64,000 bases of DNA from Ceratorhiza oryzae-sativae (taxonomy: Eukaryota; Basidiomycota; Agaricomycetes; Cantharellales; Ceratobasidiaceae), in the NCBI GenBank assembly GCA_030998015.1, contig JARWMV010000250.1:62001-126000 (forward strand). Reading direction: 5' to 3'. Below, one piece after another: positions 33,591-46,006 of the stretch (position 1 is the first letter of the stretch; every line of letters starts with the position of its first letter). Made by a program: the position numbers and the translations under genes. The notes beneath the pieces are model-generated. The model saw nothing but the letters and a program-made list of their open reading frames with translations. It was not told where the DNA came from and searched no databases.

Positions 33591-35990
33591 CTAATGCAAT
33601 GAAGGATCCGTGTCAAGATCCTCCCATACACGATTGAAGATGTATTCTGGCAAGCCAAAACGTTCATCTTCATTGTACGCTAGTACTATTTTTCGCCAAG
33701 TTGATGTTAAATCTCCAATTGCCAAAGGGTGTTTGTGAGATAATATCAAGTGTTGATTGACTAGTTGGGCAAGGGCGTCATGCTTTGTCCTAAGGTTTTT
33801 GCGTGCTGTCCTGTCCTGTATTCCAAGCCACACGGACCTGGGTAGGTGATCTTCTTCCTCCTGATCGGAGTCAGACTCACTAACCACCTCCGACACAGAA
33901 GCGAGGTTAGCTGTAACACGTGCCACCTTGCAACGCCGGGTTCTGCATTGGGGCTGTGCCACCCCAACCTTGAACAGTGTGAGCTGTCGAACTGTTTGCC
34001 TTGGAACAACATCTTTGTTCCATTCACTAAGTATCGCCTTGTGTACTTCGTGTATGTCAACGTAATCCCATACTGGATTAAACACTGTCTTAATGATGTG
34101 CAACCTGCCTGTCTGTTCTGATGTGACATCTTTTGGAGCCAAGTGGTTCCTCCAGCGTTCAGTTGCATGCTTATTCAGCCATGTTTTAATACAGTGAGGT
34201 GGGTACCCCCTGGCCAAGTACAGATCCCGCAGATCCTTCAAGGCCAGTTCATAGTACTCCTTGGTACTTGATAGGGTAGCCACCCTGGTAATCTCACCAA
34301 TGAAGGTACCTCTTTTGACATCAAGAGGATGGTGGGACGCCCATGGGATACGTTCTTGATTGTTCTGCGCTTTCTTGTACATTCTATAATGGACGTGGTC
34401 ATCCTTTATAAATATAAACATATCCAGAAATACAGAGAAATCTCTGTTCGCAGACCATATGATTTTGCAACCATTGAATTTGATACCGCTACATATTTTC
34501 AAGGCTTCTTCATAGTCATCTGCCTCTACTATAGCTAGTACATCATCAATGTACCTTTGGTAGAATAAAATTCTTGGCTCCGTCAGTACAAATTGTTCTT
34601 CAAAATATGCCCCATAAAGGTTGGCTATGTCTGGGGATGACGCTACCCCCATAGCCAAGCCTTTAAGTTGCCTGTAGAACTGGTCTTGAAATCTGAAGAT
34701 GAAGTTGTTGTTAGCTATGTCAAACAGATCATAGAACACCTTCATCTTGTGGATCTGGCTTTCTGATAATTCTCCCAATTCGTCATTATCATTAAACCAT
34801 TCAGGATAGTAGTGGTCTATACAATATGTGGCCACAATCTTCCTACTCTCGAAAAGTGGAACATTTGGATAATAGGCCATGATATTGCCTGAAACTATCC
34901 ATACTTTCCGATCCTTGGGGAGTTTCACCCCTTCAAGCGCAATAGCTAGAGCTTTACTTCCTTCTAAAACGTAAGGCCGCGCCTTGACTATAGGCTTGAG
35001 CAGATGGCTGAAAATCTTAGCAGCTGGATTTACCATTGCTGAGTGACATGGAATGATTGGTCTCATTTTCCATGGGTTCTTATGTATCTTGGGGATACCA
35101 TAAAACCTGGGCATCCCTTTCCAGGGATCCCATTCAGGGATAGTGTGTACACACCACTTACGTTGCTGTTTAGAGACACTGGGCCATTCCCCTTCTTTAG
35201 CCAGTTTCCTAATAGCCTCACGTTTTCTAACCATATGTCCTAATGCTATAAAAGGGACTATTTTTTGGTAGTCACTTGATTCAAGCATTTTTAGGCACTG
35301 CTGAAGGTACCATTCATGTGTTACAACTGCACATCCAAGGTTTTTGTCCATAGGAAGGACTAGATATCTACCATTGTCGATGAAGTCCTTAACAGGCTTT
35401 AACTGCACAAGACTGTGATCTCTTGGCAATCCATGAGGGGGAATAGCATTGAGCATTTGCTCAATAGACGCTTGCCCTTTCTCAAGACCTGCTTCCATGT
35501 TTCAACTCATATTGGGTGCACCTTCTGAGGTTTTTCCTTTAAAGTCAAATTGTGGTAGGTACTCTGCTTCAGCATCATCGTTGGCATCCTTACTCAGGAA
35601 GAAGTACTTCCATCTTAACCGGTTGCAAAAATCTTGCCACGCATTGCTGACGATCGACCGATTCACAGGTGAAAACAACATATATTTCAGACCGGCAGAC
35701 AGATGAATCGATACATTATTGGGGAGAACTACCCCCGGCCCAACGTGAACCCCTTTCCTAAACAATGCCAACCTCCTTATTTCATACGGGACACATTCGA
35801 GTAGGACCTTGATGGCTATGTTAATTGGTAAGTATAGAATATTGTCTGGATAGCTAGACGGATGTTCATACCTCCATTCAGAGCTTCTGATGACTTGGAT
35901 CTTCTGCTCGGCCCAGTGTTGGAGTTGCCGCCTTTGTTCTTGTTCGCGCCTTGGCCCTTGAACTTGCGTTTCTGGGCAGGGCCATAGTGG
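33591..35990 (-). pseudogene. Penelope-like element reverse transcriptase, endonuclease-lacking type, with lesions
   Basis: One frame runs from about 35990 to 33591, broken once by TGA at 35504-35506. The Penelope-like signatures are an N-terminal LSAGLKY block (about 35690), FYGIPKIHK before the RT core, KGLAMGVASSPDIANLYGAYFE (motif B) and YQRYIDDVL (motif C, about 34545). Motif A reads SGNIMAYYPNVP where an Asp is needed in place of Asn; this is a GGCGAT to GGCAAT (CpG) change, so the enzyme is probably dead. No GIY-YIG endonuclease follows the RT, and telomere-like repeats flank the element. Both points fit the telomere-associated Coprina/Athena-type Penelope elements known in basidiomycetes. 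The start is not determined. Confidence 0.75.
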
Positions 35991-36188
35991 AGGTTAGGTT
36001 GAGAGGGAAAGCTAGGTTGGGGATTAGGTATCAGAATTTTTGGGTATCACACAGCTAACATTCAAACCTGGCATGCACACATGGGTGCAGGAAAAAAGAA
36101 AGAAATTACAAATACAGCTTGAGACAAGTGCAACTATACTGTGTGTAATTGGAGCCACATGAAGTCACACAGAGGTCTTGTGAAAAAC

Positions 36189-37200
36189 CATTGAAAATTT
36201 AATATCCTGTTTACAAATATCTTGAATGAAGCAAAGCATGCATACCAGGTATGCATACAGAACTGTCAAGGAAAATCAATGTAAATGCAATATTTGATTT
36301 GATAATACCATGCATGAGGAGAAGCATATGTACCAGGTATGCACTTGGAGATCACACAGAAAATGAATGAAAATGCAATATTTGATTTGCAAATACCTCA
36401 CATGAGGATATGTGTGCGTACCAGGTACACACTCAGAGATCACACAGAAAATGAATGAAAATGCAATATTTGATTTGCAAATACCACACATGATAACAGG
36501 CATGCATACCAGGTACGCACTCAGAGGTCACACAGAAAATGAATGAAAATGCAATATTTGATTTGCAAATACCACAGATGAGGATAAGTGTGTGTACCAG
36601 GTATGCACTCAGAGGTCACACAGAAAATGAATGAAAATACAATATTTGATTTGCCAATACCACACATGAGGATGAGCATGCATACCAGGTATGCACTCAG
36701 AGGTCACACAGAAAATGAATGAAAATGCAATATTTGATTTGCAAATACCACACATGAGGATATGTGTGCATACCAGGTACACACACAAAGGTCACACAAA
36801 AAATGAATGAAAATGCAATATTTGATTTGCAAATACCACACATGAGGATATGTGTGCATACCAGGTATGCACTCAGAGATCACACAGAAAATGAATGAAA
36901 ATGCAATATTTGATTTGCAAATACCACACATGATAACAGGCATGCATACCAGGTACGCACTCAGAGGTCACACAGAAAATGAATGAAAATGCAATATTTG
37001 ATTTGCAAATACCTCACATGAGGATATGTGTGCGTACCAGGTACGCACTCAGAGATCACACAGAAAATGAATGAAAATGCAATATTTGATTTGCAAATAC
37101 CACACATGAGGATAAGTGTGTGTACCAGGTACGCACTCAGAGGACACACAGAAAATGAATGAAAATGCAATATTTGATTTGCAAATACCATGCATGAGGA
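36189..37200. repeat. 88-bp satellite array, about 11-12 units
   Basis: The word GAATGAAAATGC recurs at 36365, 36453, 36541, 36629 (variant), 36717, 36805, 36893, 36981, 37069 and 37157, exactly 88 bp apart each time. Degenerate units lie at about 36277 and 36189. Each unit holds a palindrome of the form GCATACC-A-GGTATGC (variants GTACC..GGTAC). The array lies upstream of the Penelope-like gene and ends beside a telomere-like repeat. 88 is not a multiple of three, so the open frames across it are incidental. Confidence 0.95.
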
Positions 37201-37213
37201 GAAGCATACGTAC

Positions 37214-37235
37214 TAGGTTAGGTTAGGTTAGGTTA
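37214..37235 (+). repeat. Telomere-like (TAGGT)n stretch
   Basis: Four tandem copies of TTAGG directly follow the 88-bp satellite. The unit is one G short of the usual fungal telomere repeat TTAGGG, so this is telomere-like, not proven telomeric. Confidence 0.7.
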
Positions 37236-37249
37236 TTAAGGCAGAGTAG

Positions 37250-37640
37250 GGCCAGGTAGGGAACAGGAAACCAGGTAGGGAACAGCAAAACCAGGTAGGG
37301 AACACCCCAGTATGTGGGAACTCCCACCTGGGGAACAAGGTAGGGAGAACCCAGGATGAGAAACCAAGGCAAAGAACACATAAGCAAGTTCATCATGACT
37401 CAGGACCAAGGACAATACAACAAAACCTCTGTACTGGTACATACAGGAAGAAAGCAGGGAGCAATTTGCAATATGACTTCCCTAACCTGATGATAGTGGC
37501 TGTGCCCAAGTCCCACTGGTGCTGCCTTCACAAGTGCGTACCCAGTACACACACCAGACATGCAAAGCACAATTTTCAATATAATTTCCGTAACCTGATG
37601 ATAGTGGCTGTGCCCAAGTCCCACCAGTGCTACTGGGAGT
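37250..37640. repeat. Short tandem repeats: CCAGGTAGGGAACA units and a 106-bp direct duplication
   Basis: Three copies of CCAGGTAGGGAACA-like units lie at about 37251-37305. A segment containing TAACCTGATGATAGTGGCTG starts at 37485 and again at 37591, giving a 106-bp period over two copies. I see no gene in 37236-37872. Confidence 0.75.
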
Positions 37641-37872
37641 TGGCACACTTCACATGCTGTCTCCCACGGTTTACATAAGCAGATCCATACGAAAGGTGGC
37701 ACACATCCTGTGTGCTACATTGACCATGTTATCAAACAATGTATAAGTGCTAGAATGAATGAAAAAGTGTACCACATGACATAATAGAGATCAGTGAACC
37801 AGTATTTTAACATACAGACTGAGCAACAAGTTCAAGAATTGGACATGTGATACATGCGCAGCGAGCCTTGCA

Positions 37873-38450
37873 TTAAGCAGAAATTGGAGCGACAGATTGA
37901 GTTTGAATATATTTCAAGGCCATCTCTGAGACCAAAACCCTCTTTTCGGCAACTTTGAGCTTACTGGTACTTGGGAAACCTTTCTCATTGGTGAGCACCT
38001 GTCGATATACTTTGATTGGATCATTGAGTTTGACTCCCTTTAGCTTCATTATGTTGTCCTGATTAAGCTCAAGTCGAATCCCAGCGACATGCTCTTGCCT
38101 CTGGATTCGCCAATCTAGCCTTTTCTCTTGTGCAACTTTGTTTTTTTCTGCTTCCCGCACTGCAGTGATAACCAACCCTGTTTTTCACACTTCTTCAAGC
38201 TTTGAGGAGTCAATGTGTCATGCCTCCACTCGAACCCACACATACTGCTCATCTGTAAATGTTGTCTCCATGTAGTCTTCAGTGTTGTTTGTACAATTCA
38301 TCAACGCATTATACTTGTGTAATGTCAGATATGGAAATTGTCTTGTCCAGACACACCAGGTTCCTAGTGCACCTTTGCTGACATCATTTGTTGGCCGCAT
38401 AAGTGCTAGTTCATGCTCCTCAGGGCTCAGTGAAGCTAGTGACCCATCTG
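37873..38450 (-). pseudogene. Truncated unknown gene with two TGA stops, cut by a family B LTR
   Basis: A single frame runs from 38450 to the stop at 37873, broken by TGA at 38218-38220 and about 38186-38188. Both would be CGA arginine codons by one C-to-T change. About 190 codons remain. I recognise no domain; the C-terminal half is Lys/Glu-rich and probably helical. The 5' part was removed or displaced when the LTR inserted at 38451, and the apparent ATG near 38469 lies in LTR sequence. Confidence 0.5.
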
Positions 38451-39762
38451 TGTTATGGATCACTAACATTTTCTATTATTTTAGTCTGCTCTGCCAACCT
38501 CAAGCGATGCCTCTGTAATTAATTTGTGAAATACTTGAATTTGTATGCGCTCTGAATCGTACTATTTTCCGTTCCATTAAATAGTACAAATCTCCCGCTC
38601 TCCAACGCATATTTTATTAAGATTTTACGATAAGATCTCAGAGAGATACAGAGGTTGCGATATTTCCTCCTATCAGGAGATATTGATTACAACATCGCAC
38701 CGCTCATATCTCGGCAACCGCTTACGCTATCAAAGCGATCTTGTGCTCTATCGATAGCTAATCTTCGGCGGTATCTGCTGCCCGAAGATGGTCGCGATCG
38801 ACCGGATCCTCGCGCCGGAATGGCCCGAAGATCATTAGAATCTTACTGGACCATCAATCAAGATCTAATGACTCCAGTGAGTCAGGAGAGCTTCCCAAGT
38901 TGATCCAGAAGCTTCTCTGACTCACTTTATGACTCACTGAGATGTAGCCTCCATTCATTACATGTATATACTATGATAATATGATCTACAAGCCAATAGC
39001 AGGTCTCAGATGCATCAATGCCTTCGATCCACACCCTGTGTTTACTCTTTTATCCTATACTGGGCTAGGGTGTACCCCAAGTATAGCAGTACCCTCTTTT
39101 GATGATCGCACTGGCATGCATGTATCTATTTGGCTCTGGAATGCCCTCCTCAGGGTATAAAAGGACCTCCTCTGAGGCCCTTCCAGACCACCTCCTTCAC
39201 TCCTCTACTCAACCCAGACTGGTTATTGGTTTTTTTTTTCTCTTTCTATTTCTCTTGTCTGTGAGTGATTTCTTATATAACTAGTACTGAGGAATAAAGT
39301 ACCATATTAGTTATATACTGTCTGAGTCATTGTATCTTATATACAGAGATATATAAGGATACAATATTGCCTGATTGAGCATGACATTAAGTACCAGCTA
39401 TTAGAGGAAATCTAAGTACCTGTAGCTGAGGAAGTACACACATTAGGCAGGCCACCATCTATCCTATAAGCTATCGCTTAAGCCTAGTATTAAGATTAGT
39501 ATCAGTTAGTCCAAGCAACTAGGGCTGAACTACATTTAAGATATCTAAGGGAACCTGACCATAGTAGTCTTGCTCTTTATACCTATAAATTAGTCAGTTT
39601 ACACTGTGAAAGATTAAGACTACCTTGAGTGTTACTTGATTGCATTGCAACTACTTTGAGCCTTCCTACTCTAGTCTAAGAAGTATTGAGTACGATTAGT
39701 GTATACTAACATATCTACATTTGCTTAAGCTCTAGATATTCAAGTTACCCTGACCTGTAACA
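38451..39762 (+). mobile_element. Family B LTR (1,312 bp), plus orientation
   Basis: It begins TGTTATGGATCAC and ends CCTGACCTGTAACA, so its ends form the inverted repeat TGTTA/TAACA. A TATA box (TATAAAAGG, 39156-39164) and an AATAAA signal (about 39292) are as expected for an LTR. It is nearly identical to 46267-47571. It points the opposite way to the family B coding region that follows, so it cannot be that copy's own 3' LTR in the usual arrangement. Confidence 0.9.
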
Positions 39763-42700
39763 TGTAGCAAGAGAGACATTAGCTTTATATACTTTGTTTC
39801 TTACCTTAAACCTTGTCCTAAAACCCTTGGAAGGCTTTTCCTCATTAGCTAAAGCATGCATAGTCGACTGGACTAGCAAGTCTTTCTCAAATTCTACACC
39901 TATTTCTTGGTACAGATTCTTCAGGGCATCTTCAGTGTCATTGTTAAAGGTAAGAGGGGTTGATAAGTCTGCTAAAGGTCCATCTTGTCTAGGGATCCTT
40001 CTTCTTAATCTAGAGATTGGGTCAACATTAGTATGGACTTTGCCTGCTCTATGAACTATTACTTGGTCTGGGAAGGCAGCTATTACTATGCCATAACCAG
40101 ATAGTCTTTTGTTCACAGTTTGGTAAGTCTTACTCCATTTAAGGGCAGCATGATCTGACACTACTACAACTATAGCACCTTCAAGATACATGTGGAATTT
40201 TACTAGACCATCTCTTACACCTAGAGCTTCTCTCTCAGTAGCTGAGTACCTTGTCTTGGCTGATTTGAGAAGTCTTGACCAGTAGGCAATGACTTGCTCT
40301 ATGTGTACTTCAGTTTCTTCAAAGTCTTCATTCCAAGTATCTTCATAGTAGAAAGTTTCAGTACCATCAGCCCCCCCAGTCAGGATGACCTTTCCTTTGG
40401 AGTCAGGTGTAATAAACCTGGGGACAGATAATCCTTCTTGGTGAGCTTTCTTACATTGATCATAAACTCTAGTTCCTTTCAGGTCCTTAAGTTTCATGGT
40501 TTGAATATGCTGTAAGATAGCAGCTATTCCAAAGTCACATGCATCAGTATAAAGCCTATAGGGCATCCCTGGTATTGGGTAAGAGAGAACTGGTGCATTG
40601 GCTAGGACTAGCTTAGCTAGTTTGAAAGCATGGGATTCCAATTTATCCCATTTCCACTTGACATTCTTCTTCAAGAGATTAAATAATGGAGCTACTATCC
40701 AAGTATAATATGGAATATAACTTGAAAAGTAGGTCATCATTCCTAAGAATGTTTGTAGTGTAGGTATATCCTTAGGTTCCTCTAATTGTAGAATGCCTTC
40801 CACTTTCTCCTTATGGGTAGACATGCCAAGTCTGGACACCTTTTGTCCTAAAAGGAGCAGAGATTGATATCCAAGGTGGCATTTACCAGGAGAAAGAGTC
40901 AATCCAGAGTCTGCAATGGTCTTTAATACTTTGTCTAGATGCTCACAGTGGTCTTCAAATGACTTGCTGTATATCACAATGTTGCCTATATATACTAGAG
41001 CAAATATCCATCAGAATGGGGCCAAAACATCAGTCACAACCCTTTGAAATACTGGAGGTCCATTTCTCCATCCAAAAGGCATTCTTCTGAATTGAAAGTG
41101 TCCTCTGTGGCATCTAAATGCTGTCTTAGGCGTATCCTCATCCTTTATTTGGAGTTGGGTAAAGCCTGCTAGAGCATCTAGAGTACTGAGATATTGGGCT
41201 CCTTCAAGTGAATGAAGGATGTCTTGTTGCCTGGGTAGAGGGTATTCATCTGGTATAGCTACTGCATTAAGCTTCCTGTAATCAATACACAAGCAAGGCT
41301 TATTATTCCGCCATACTGCAAGCACTGGGAAGCCCCAAGGGCTCTTAGATTCCTCAATTACACCTAAGCACAACCAATCATCTATTTGCTTGTCTATAGC
41401 AGCCTTAGCTTCTTCACTTGGCCTATAAGGAGTTAAAGCAATTTCCTTTGTACCTGGTCTGAGATTAATCTCTACCCTGGCTGGGTAATTGCCAAGTCTG
41501 CCATCTAATCCAAAAGCTTCAAAGTTCTTCTTCACAACTTTTTGCAAGCTTTTTTTCTGATCTGGAGTCAAATTGTCTCCCCAATGTACTTCTGCATAGA
41601 GTCTTTCCCTAGGGACTGGCTCTGGGTCAGGCAGTTCAGCAGTTTTAGGGCCTCCCTCTGGCTGCTTTGAGAGTTCAATCTCTTCAGCAGTAGGAGAAGG
41701 TACTTTGACTTCCTTCATAAGAGTATTCATTAGATGTGCCTTGGCTTCTCCTGCTTTCCTAAGTTCTTCAGGCAAGTCTTTTTCTTTCTCCAATGCAATC
41801 TTGGGGTCATGCATATATCCTATGACATGTCCTTTGGGTAAATGCACTGGCCTCTGAGAAAAGTTGGTTATCTGAATAGTCTTAGTATCAGGAGTGATGA
41901 TGCTGTCTGTAGCTCCATGGACATCTGGAGTTCCATTGTTACTTTCTAGACTACCTTCAATAAAACCTTCTTGCTGTCCTTCCTGGAATTCAACTAGAAT
42001 AGGCACTTGTGTAATGAATTCAGCCTTTAAAAATACATCCCTAGCTAATTTAACTGGGGTAGCACCTTCAGGCCCTTTCCTTAAGGCTTTCTTCTTAGAA
42101 GATTTTTTCCTGTGAAAGGCTCTTCTTTCTAGGTTTGTCTTGAAGTCTGGTCTAGTGTAAACTTGAAATACATTTCCAGCTTCATCCAATCTTAGTTCAG
42201 TTTCTAATTCCATTACTTCAGCAGATCTACCAGAGTTGCCAAAGAGTATTCTGCTAGGAGAGGAAAGACAATCTAAAGACATTCTATATTGGTTAGAAAA
42301 GTCATTACCCAGAATGAAAGGTACTTTCATTCCTTTCACTACATAGGCTTCTACCTGCATCTTTACAGGTCCATCCTTAGTAGGGAAGGTTAAGTCTAAT
42401 ACTACATATCCTGTAATACTAGTTTTACCAGTCACTTGAATAGGATTTATCTTTTGGCCAGATTTCTCTTTAGGAGGTTGTTTCAAGCTAGTCAGAAAAT
42501 TATAGCTAATCAGGGTAATATCAGAGCCTCAGTCAACTGTAATTTCTGTTAAGCCTTCTTCATTCCCTATCCTAGCCATAGCTACTGTAGGTCTAGTTCC
42601 CAAGAAATGAGTTCCTGAAGGATGTTCCATCACCTTTTTAAGAGTAATAGTTTTATCCTCAGGAATTGATTTAAAGTCAAGAGGCTCATTCCTGGTAGAC

Positions 42701-42798
42701 AATTGAATAGAAAAAGATTTGGTAGCCATTGTTTGATTTGCTAATGCATTATAATTGTGTACAGCCTGTGTATCCTGGTCATCTGCATTTACTCCCAA
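39763..42798 (-). pseudogene. Family B copy 1 (B1) pol: protease, RT and RNase H, no integrase
   Basis: On the minus strand the order is protease (about 42525), RT (RLCIDYRK-type block, LDALAGFTQLQI, FRRMPFGWRNGP) and RNase H (YRLYTDACDFG, about 40560). The protease triad D-S-G reads D-stop-G (TGA at about 42526). A second TGA lies at 41011-41013. The RT catalytic box is YIGN in place of YIDD (copy 2 has YIDD), so it is inactive. The frame ends at the LTR junction at 39763 in the RNase H/connection region, and integrase is missing. Confidence 0.88.
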
Positions 42799-42836
42799 GT
42801 CCTCTGTTTCATTAGATTCAGAAGGCTGGGAATTAA

Positions 42837-45800
42837 TTAAAAATCCAAGTCAGAAGAAGAACTAGAAGAATCAGATTCTTCCTCTTGGTCTTCAGATAGC
42901 TCAGTTTCAGATGATTCAGGATCAGGATCATTGCAGGCAGCTTCATATTCAGCATAAGCAGTTTGTTCAGCTTCAATAGTTTCAGCAAAATAAACTTGGA
43001 CATTGTTAGCATTAGATTTATTATGCTTGCACTCCTTGTCATAGTGCATAAGACTTCCACAATGAATACAGCCTCTCATTCCTCTAGCTTTAGGAGTCCC
43101 TTTCTTATTTTTGGAAACATTGGAATTGTCTGGAGGGAAGGGCCTCTTATATAGCCTTTGAATTTATCAGGCTGCTTTGACTTGAACTTATAGTTAGAAG
43201 AATTTACTACGTGAGCACTAGCCTTGTGACCATGCTTTTTCTGATGCTTTTCAGCCTTCAAAGCTTTGATCACCTGCTTGACTGCATCATAGGTGGCTTG
43301 GTTGTTCATGTGGCAGGGCCAATCTTGCAATAAATCTTCTTGTTCCTTAATTCTAGCCACATAGGTGGACCAGTCTGCAATATCCTCATGGTTGACTATA
43401 GTTCTCCATTGTGTAGGAGCTGACCTAGCCACTTCAGCAATGATAGTAAGGTCATCCCAATCTTCAACCATGTCAAGCAGTCTCTTTTTGCAAAGTGCAT
43501 ACTGAACTGGAGTTTCTTTATTGTTGCCTGAATACTTGAACCTGGCTGCCAAAGCTTTGTTCCTAGCTTTGGTAATCCAAGTAGGAGTCCAAAAGAAACT
43601 AATTAAGCGAGCTCTCATCTGATTGCAATCTGTAGACATTCTAAGCCTTTGTTCCTCATTGAACTGATACCACCATTGTTTAGCATCTCCAGTAAACCTG
43701 AATGGGATAGTCAGGGTGAGTCTGTTGTTCTCATTTAAACCCATGGCTATATAATGACTAATTTGGTCTATCCACTCATATAGTTCATCTGGATCACCAT
43801 CATACTCTGGTATCACTTCAGGCTTCAATTTCATGTCTAGATGAGGTTGATTATTTTGGTTGTTATTGTTACCATTTCCTCCAGCTCCTCTAGGGCCTTC
43901 TGGGCCTGGTGGACCTGGTGGACCTGGTGGACCATCTCTTCCATCCCTGCCATCCCTTCCAGGGGGACCTTGGTCTCCTGGACGTCCTGGAGGGCCTTGA
44001 ATCCATGGATAAGGACCATTAGGAGGATTTCCAGGGGGTCCTGGAGGTCCTGGTAGTCCTTGTGGCCTAGGAGTATTGGGTGGAATAGGTGGAATGGGAG
44101 GAATATGAGGAACATGTCCTCCTCCTTGCTGAGGGTAATTTTGACCTACTGGAGGGTTAGATGGCCCCTGTCCTCCTCCTGGAGGATTAGGTGGACCTGC
44201 ACCTCCTACTGAGAAATTCCTACCACTAGAGGCAGGAGGTCCAGTGGGAGGAGGTCCTGGTGGCCTCCTAGGTGGAGTAGAAGCTAGACCAGAGAACCCT
44301 GGTCCTAGATTTATCACAAAGGGTTGATAAGGATCAAACCTCTGAGTTCTAAATGTTTCAGCTTCAGTAGGTCTAGAGACTTGTGGCATATGTATGCTAG
44401 CATCAGCAGGTAATTGTGACTGAGGTACTAATGGCTGGAAACCTAATAAGGTATTCCCTTCAGGACTATAAACTGGCATCTTTGAAGGATCTCCAGTCAT
44501 AGTTACAGAAGGTCCAGTAGGCTCTCTAAAACCTTCAGCCCTATGATCTTCTGTAGGCCTGCCAGCTTCAGCATCTGAAGTTCTATTAGAACTCCTATGC
44601 CTAGGTCTCCTAGCTTCTTCCTCAGAAGAGTCTTCTTCACTAGTAGTAACAATAAGGGGAACAGCTCCTTGAGGAACAGTCCCAGAGTCATCCCTTACTG
44701 GCCTAGAAGGGGTTATTGGCTCCCTAGGTGGGTAAGGAGATGCTGGTCTTCCAGTATACTGTTCATGAGGTGGAAACTCTTCCTCAATAGTGACTGCATG
44801 ACTTTTGCTTAATCAACCCCTAAAAGGTTGCTTCCTTATTGCATTGTCAAAGGATTGACAAGGTCCAGCAGGTTTATTTACCAAGGGAGAGTCCTGGTCC
44901 TGATCAGTATCATCCTCATTTACTTCTCCGATAGTGGGTAAAGCTGAAGGACCAGCTTCAGTCACTTGAGCAGGAGGTAATAGAGGTTCTAGCACTCTTC
45001 CTGATTGCCTAGGATCTACTCCCATGTGTCTAGGATAATCTTTATCTACAGGAGTAAATGAAGTTCCTAAGTAGCTCTCTAGGTAAGTAGAAGGACCCAG
45101 AATGCAAGTAGCTTCTATTTGAGAAACTGATTCTGGGGTAAATAGAGCTTGTAGCCTCTTCTCACTTGGAGTTCTTATAGGAGTAATTGCACCTAAAGCT
45201 TCTGGTCTAGCTGGAGAACTAGTTACAGGGCCAATGAAGCTTCTTCCTGGAGCTGTAGCTGAAGTAGATGCAAAATCAGAAGGTTGAATTGCAGTCATGG
45301 TTGTATCCTCAGCAGAATCATCTGCTATCCTTGTGATATCTTCCACTTCCTGCTCTTCTAATTGAACTAGCTCCTCTCCACCACTTACTGGCTCATCTGG
45401 ATCCTCCTGAACTTCTAGCGGTTTGAATTCTAGACAACCAGTAGGAGATCTAATTGAGTCAATAGTGTGCTTAGGATGAGGGGCTGGAGCATATTCTGGA
45501 GTCTTGGATCTGCTCTCAGAAATTTCCCACATTATTTCATTGAGCTCCCTTTGCTTCCCTTTACCAAGGTCTTGCATAGCTTGGTGTTCAATAAAGAGGT
45601 AAGCCAAAAAGCACTCAACTTCATCCCTGAATAATACACAAGCAACTTCATGCTGTTTCTTACTTAAAGCAAAATGCTTCCTAGTTTCAGGGAATGCAGG
45701 AACATCTGGGTGAGGTATAGGATGCCTGCTCCTAACAGGGAGCAGTTGGGACTTAAAAGCAGAGAGCTTAGTCCTAAAACTCCTATGCCTGTTCAAGTCA

Positions 45801-46006
45801 ATGAACATGACAGGTTCTCCAGATGCAGACCAAGTCCATTCTGGCCTGAATGTACATAAATAATCCAATTCTTGTAAGAGATCCTTAAAGAATTCTCTAC
45901 ACCCAATGGATGGATATTTAATGTGCATTACATGGGGATGAGGACGTTCATATATCTTCCTACCCACAGCTCCAACTAACCTTCTCCTTTCTGCTATCTC
46001 TGGGTG
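42837..46006 (-). pseudogene. B1 gag, with a collagen-like segment and zinc knuckle
   Basis: The Gag reading runs in pieces from 45967 to 44813, 44500 to 43076 and 43079 to 42837, separated by a stop near 44813 and a short overlap near 43076. A Gly-X-Y collagen-like stretch with [10 protein letters not shown] and [10 protein letters not shown] words lies near 43890-44060. A capsid-like region (YDGDPDELYEWIDQI) follows, then a CCHC knuckle (CIHCGSLMHYDKEC, about 43030-43070) and a Ser/Asp/Glu tail. At 46006 the sequence joins an LTR end directly, and about 0.8 kb of leader present in copy 2 is absent. Confidence 0.85.

Noticed and set aside
36276..37191. Repeated open frames across the 88-bp array as a repeat protein
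   Set aside because: The unit length is not a multiple of three and the frames exist on only one strand by lack of stops; there is no start, codon pattern or context for a gene.
38655..38903. 82-codon ORF in the family B LTR (and its twin at 46471-46719)
   Set aside because: It is embedded in LTR regulatory sequence and appears in every copy because the LTR is repeated; no motif supports a protein.
43841..44056. Trp-rich ORF antisense to the collagen-like gag part
   Set aside because: It is the antisense reading of Gly-Pro repeats (GGACCTGG gives Trp-Thr words) and has no independent support.
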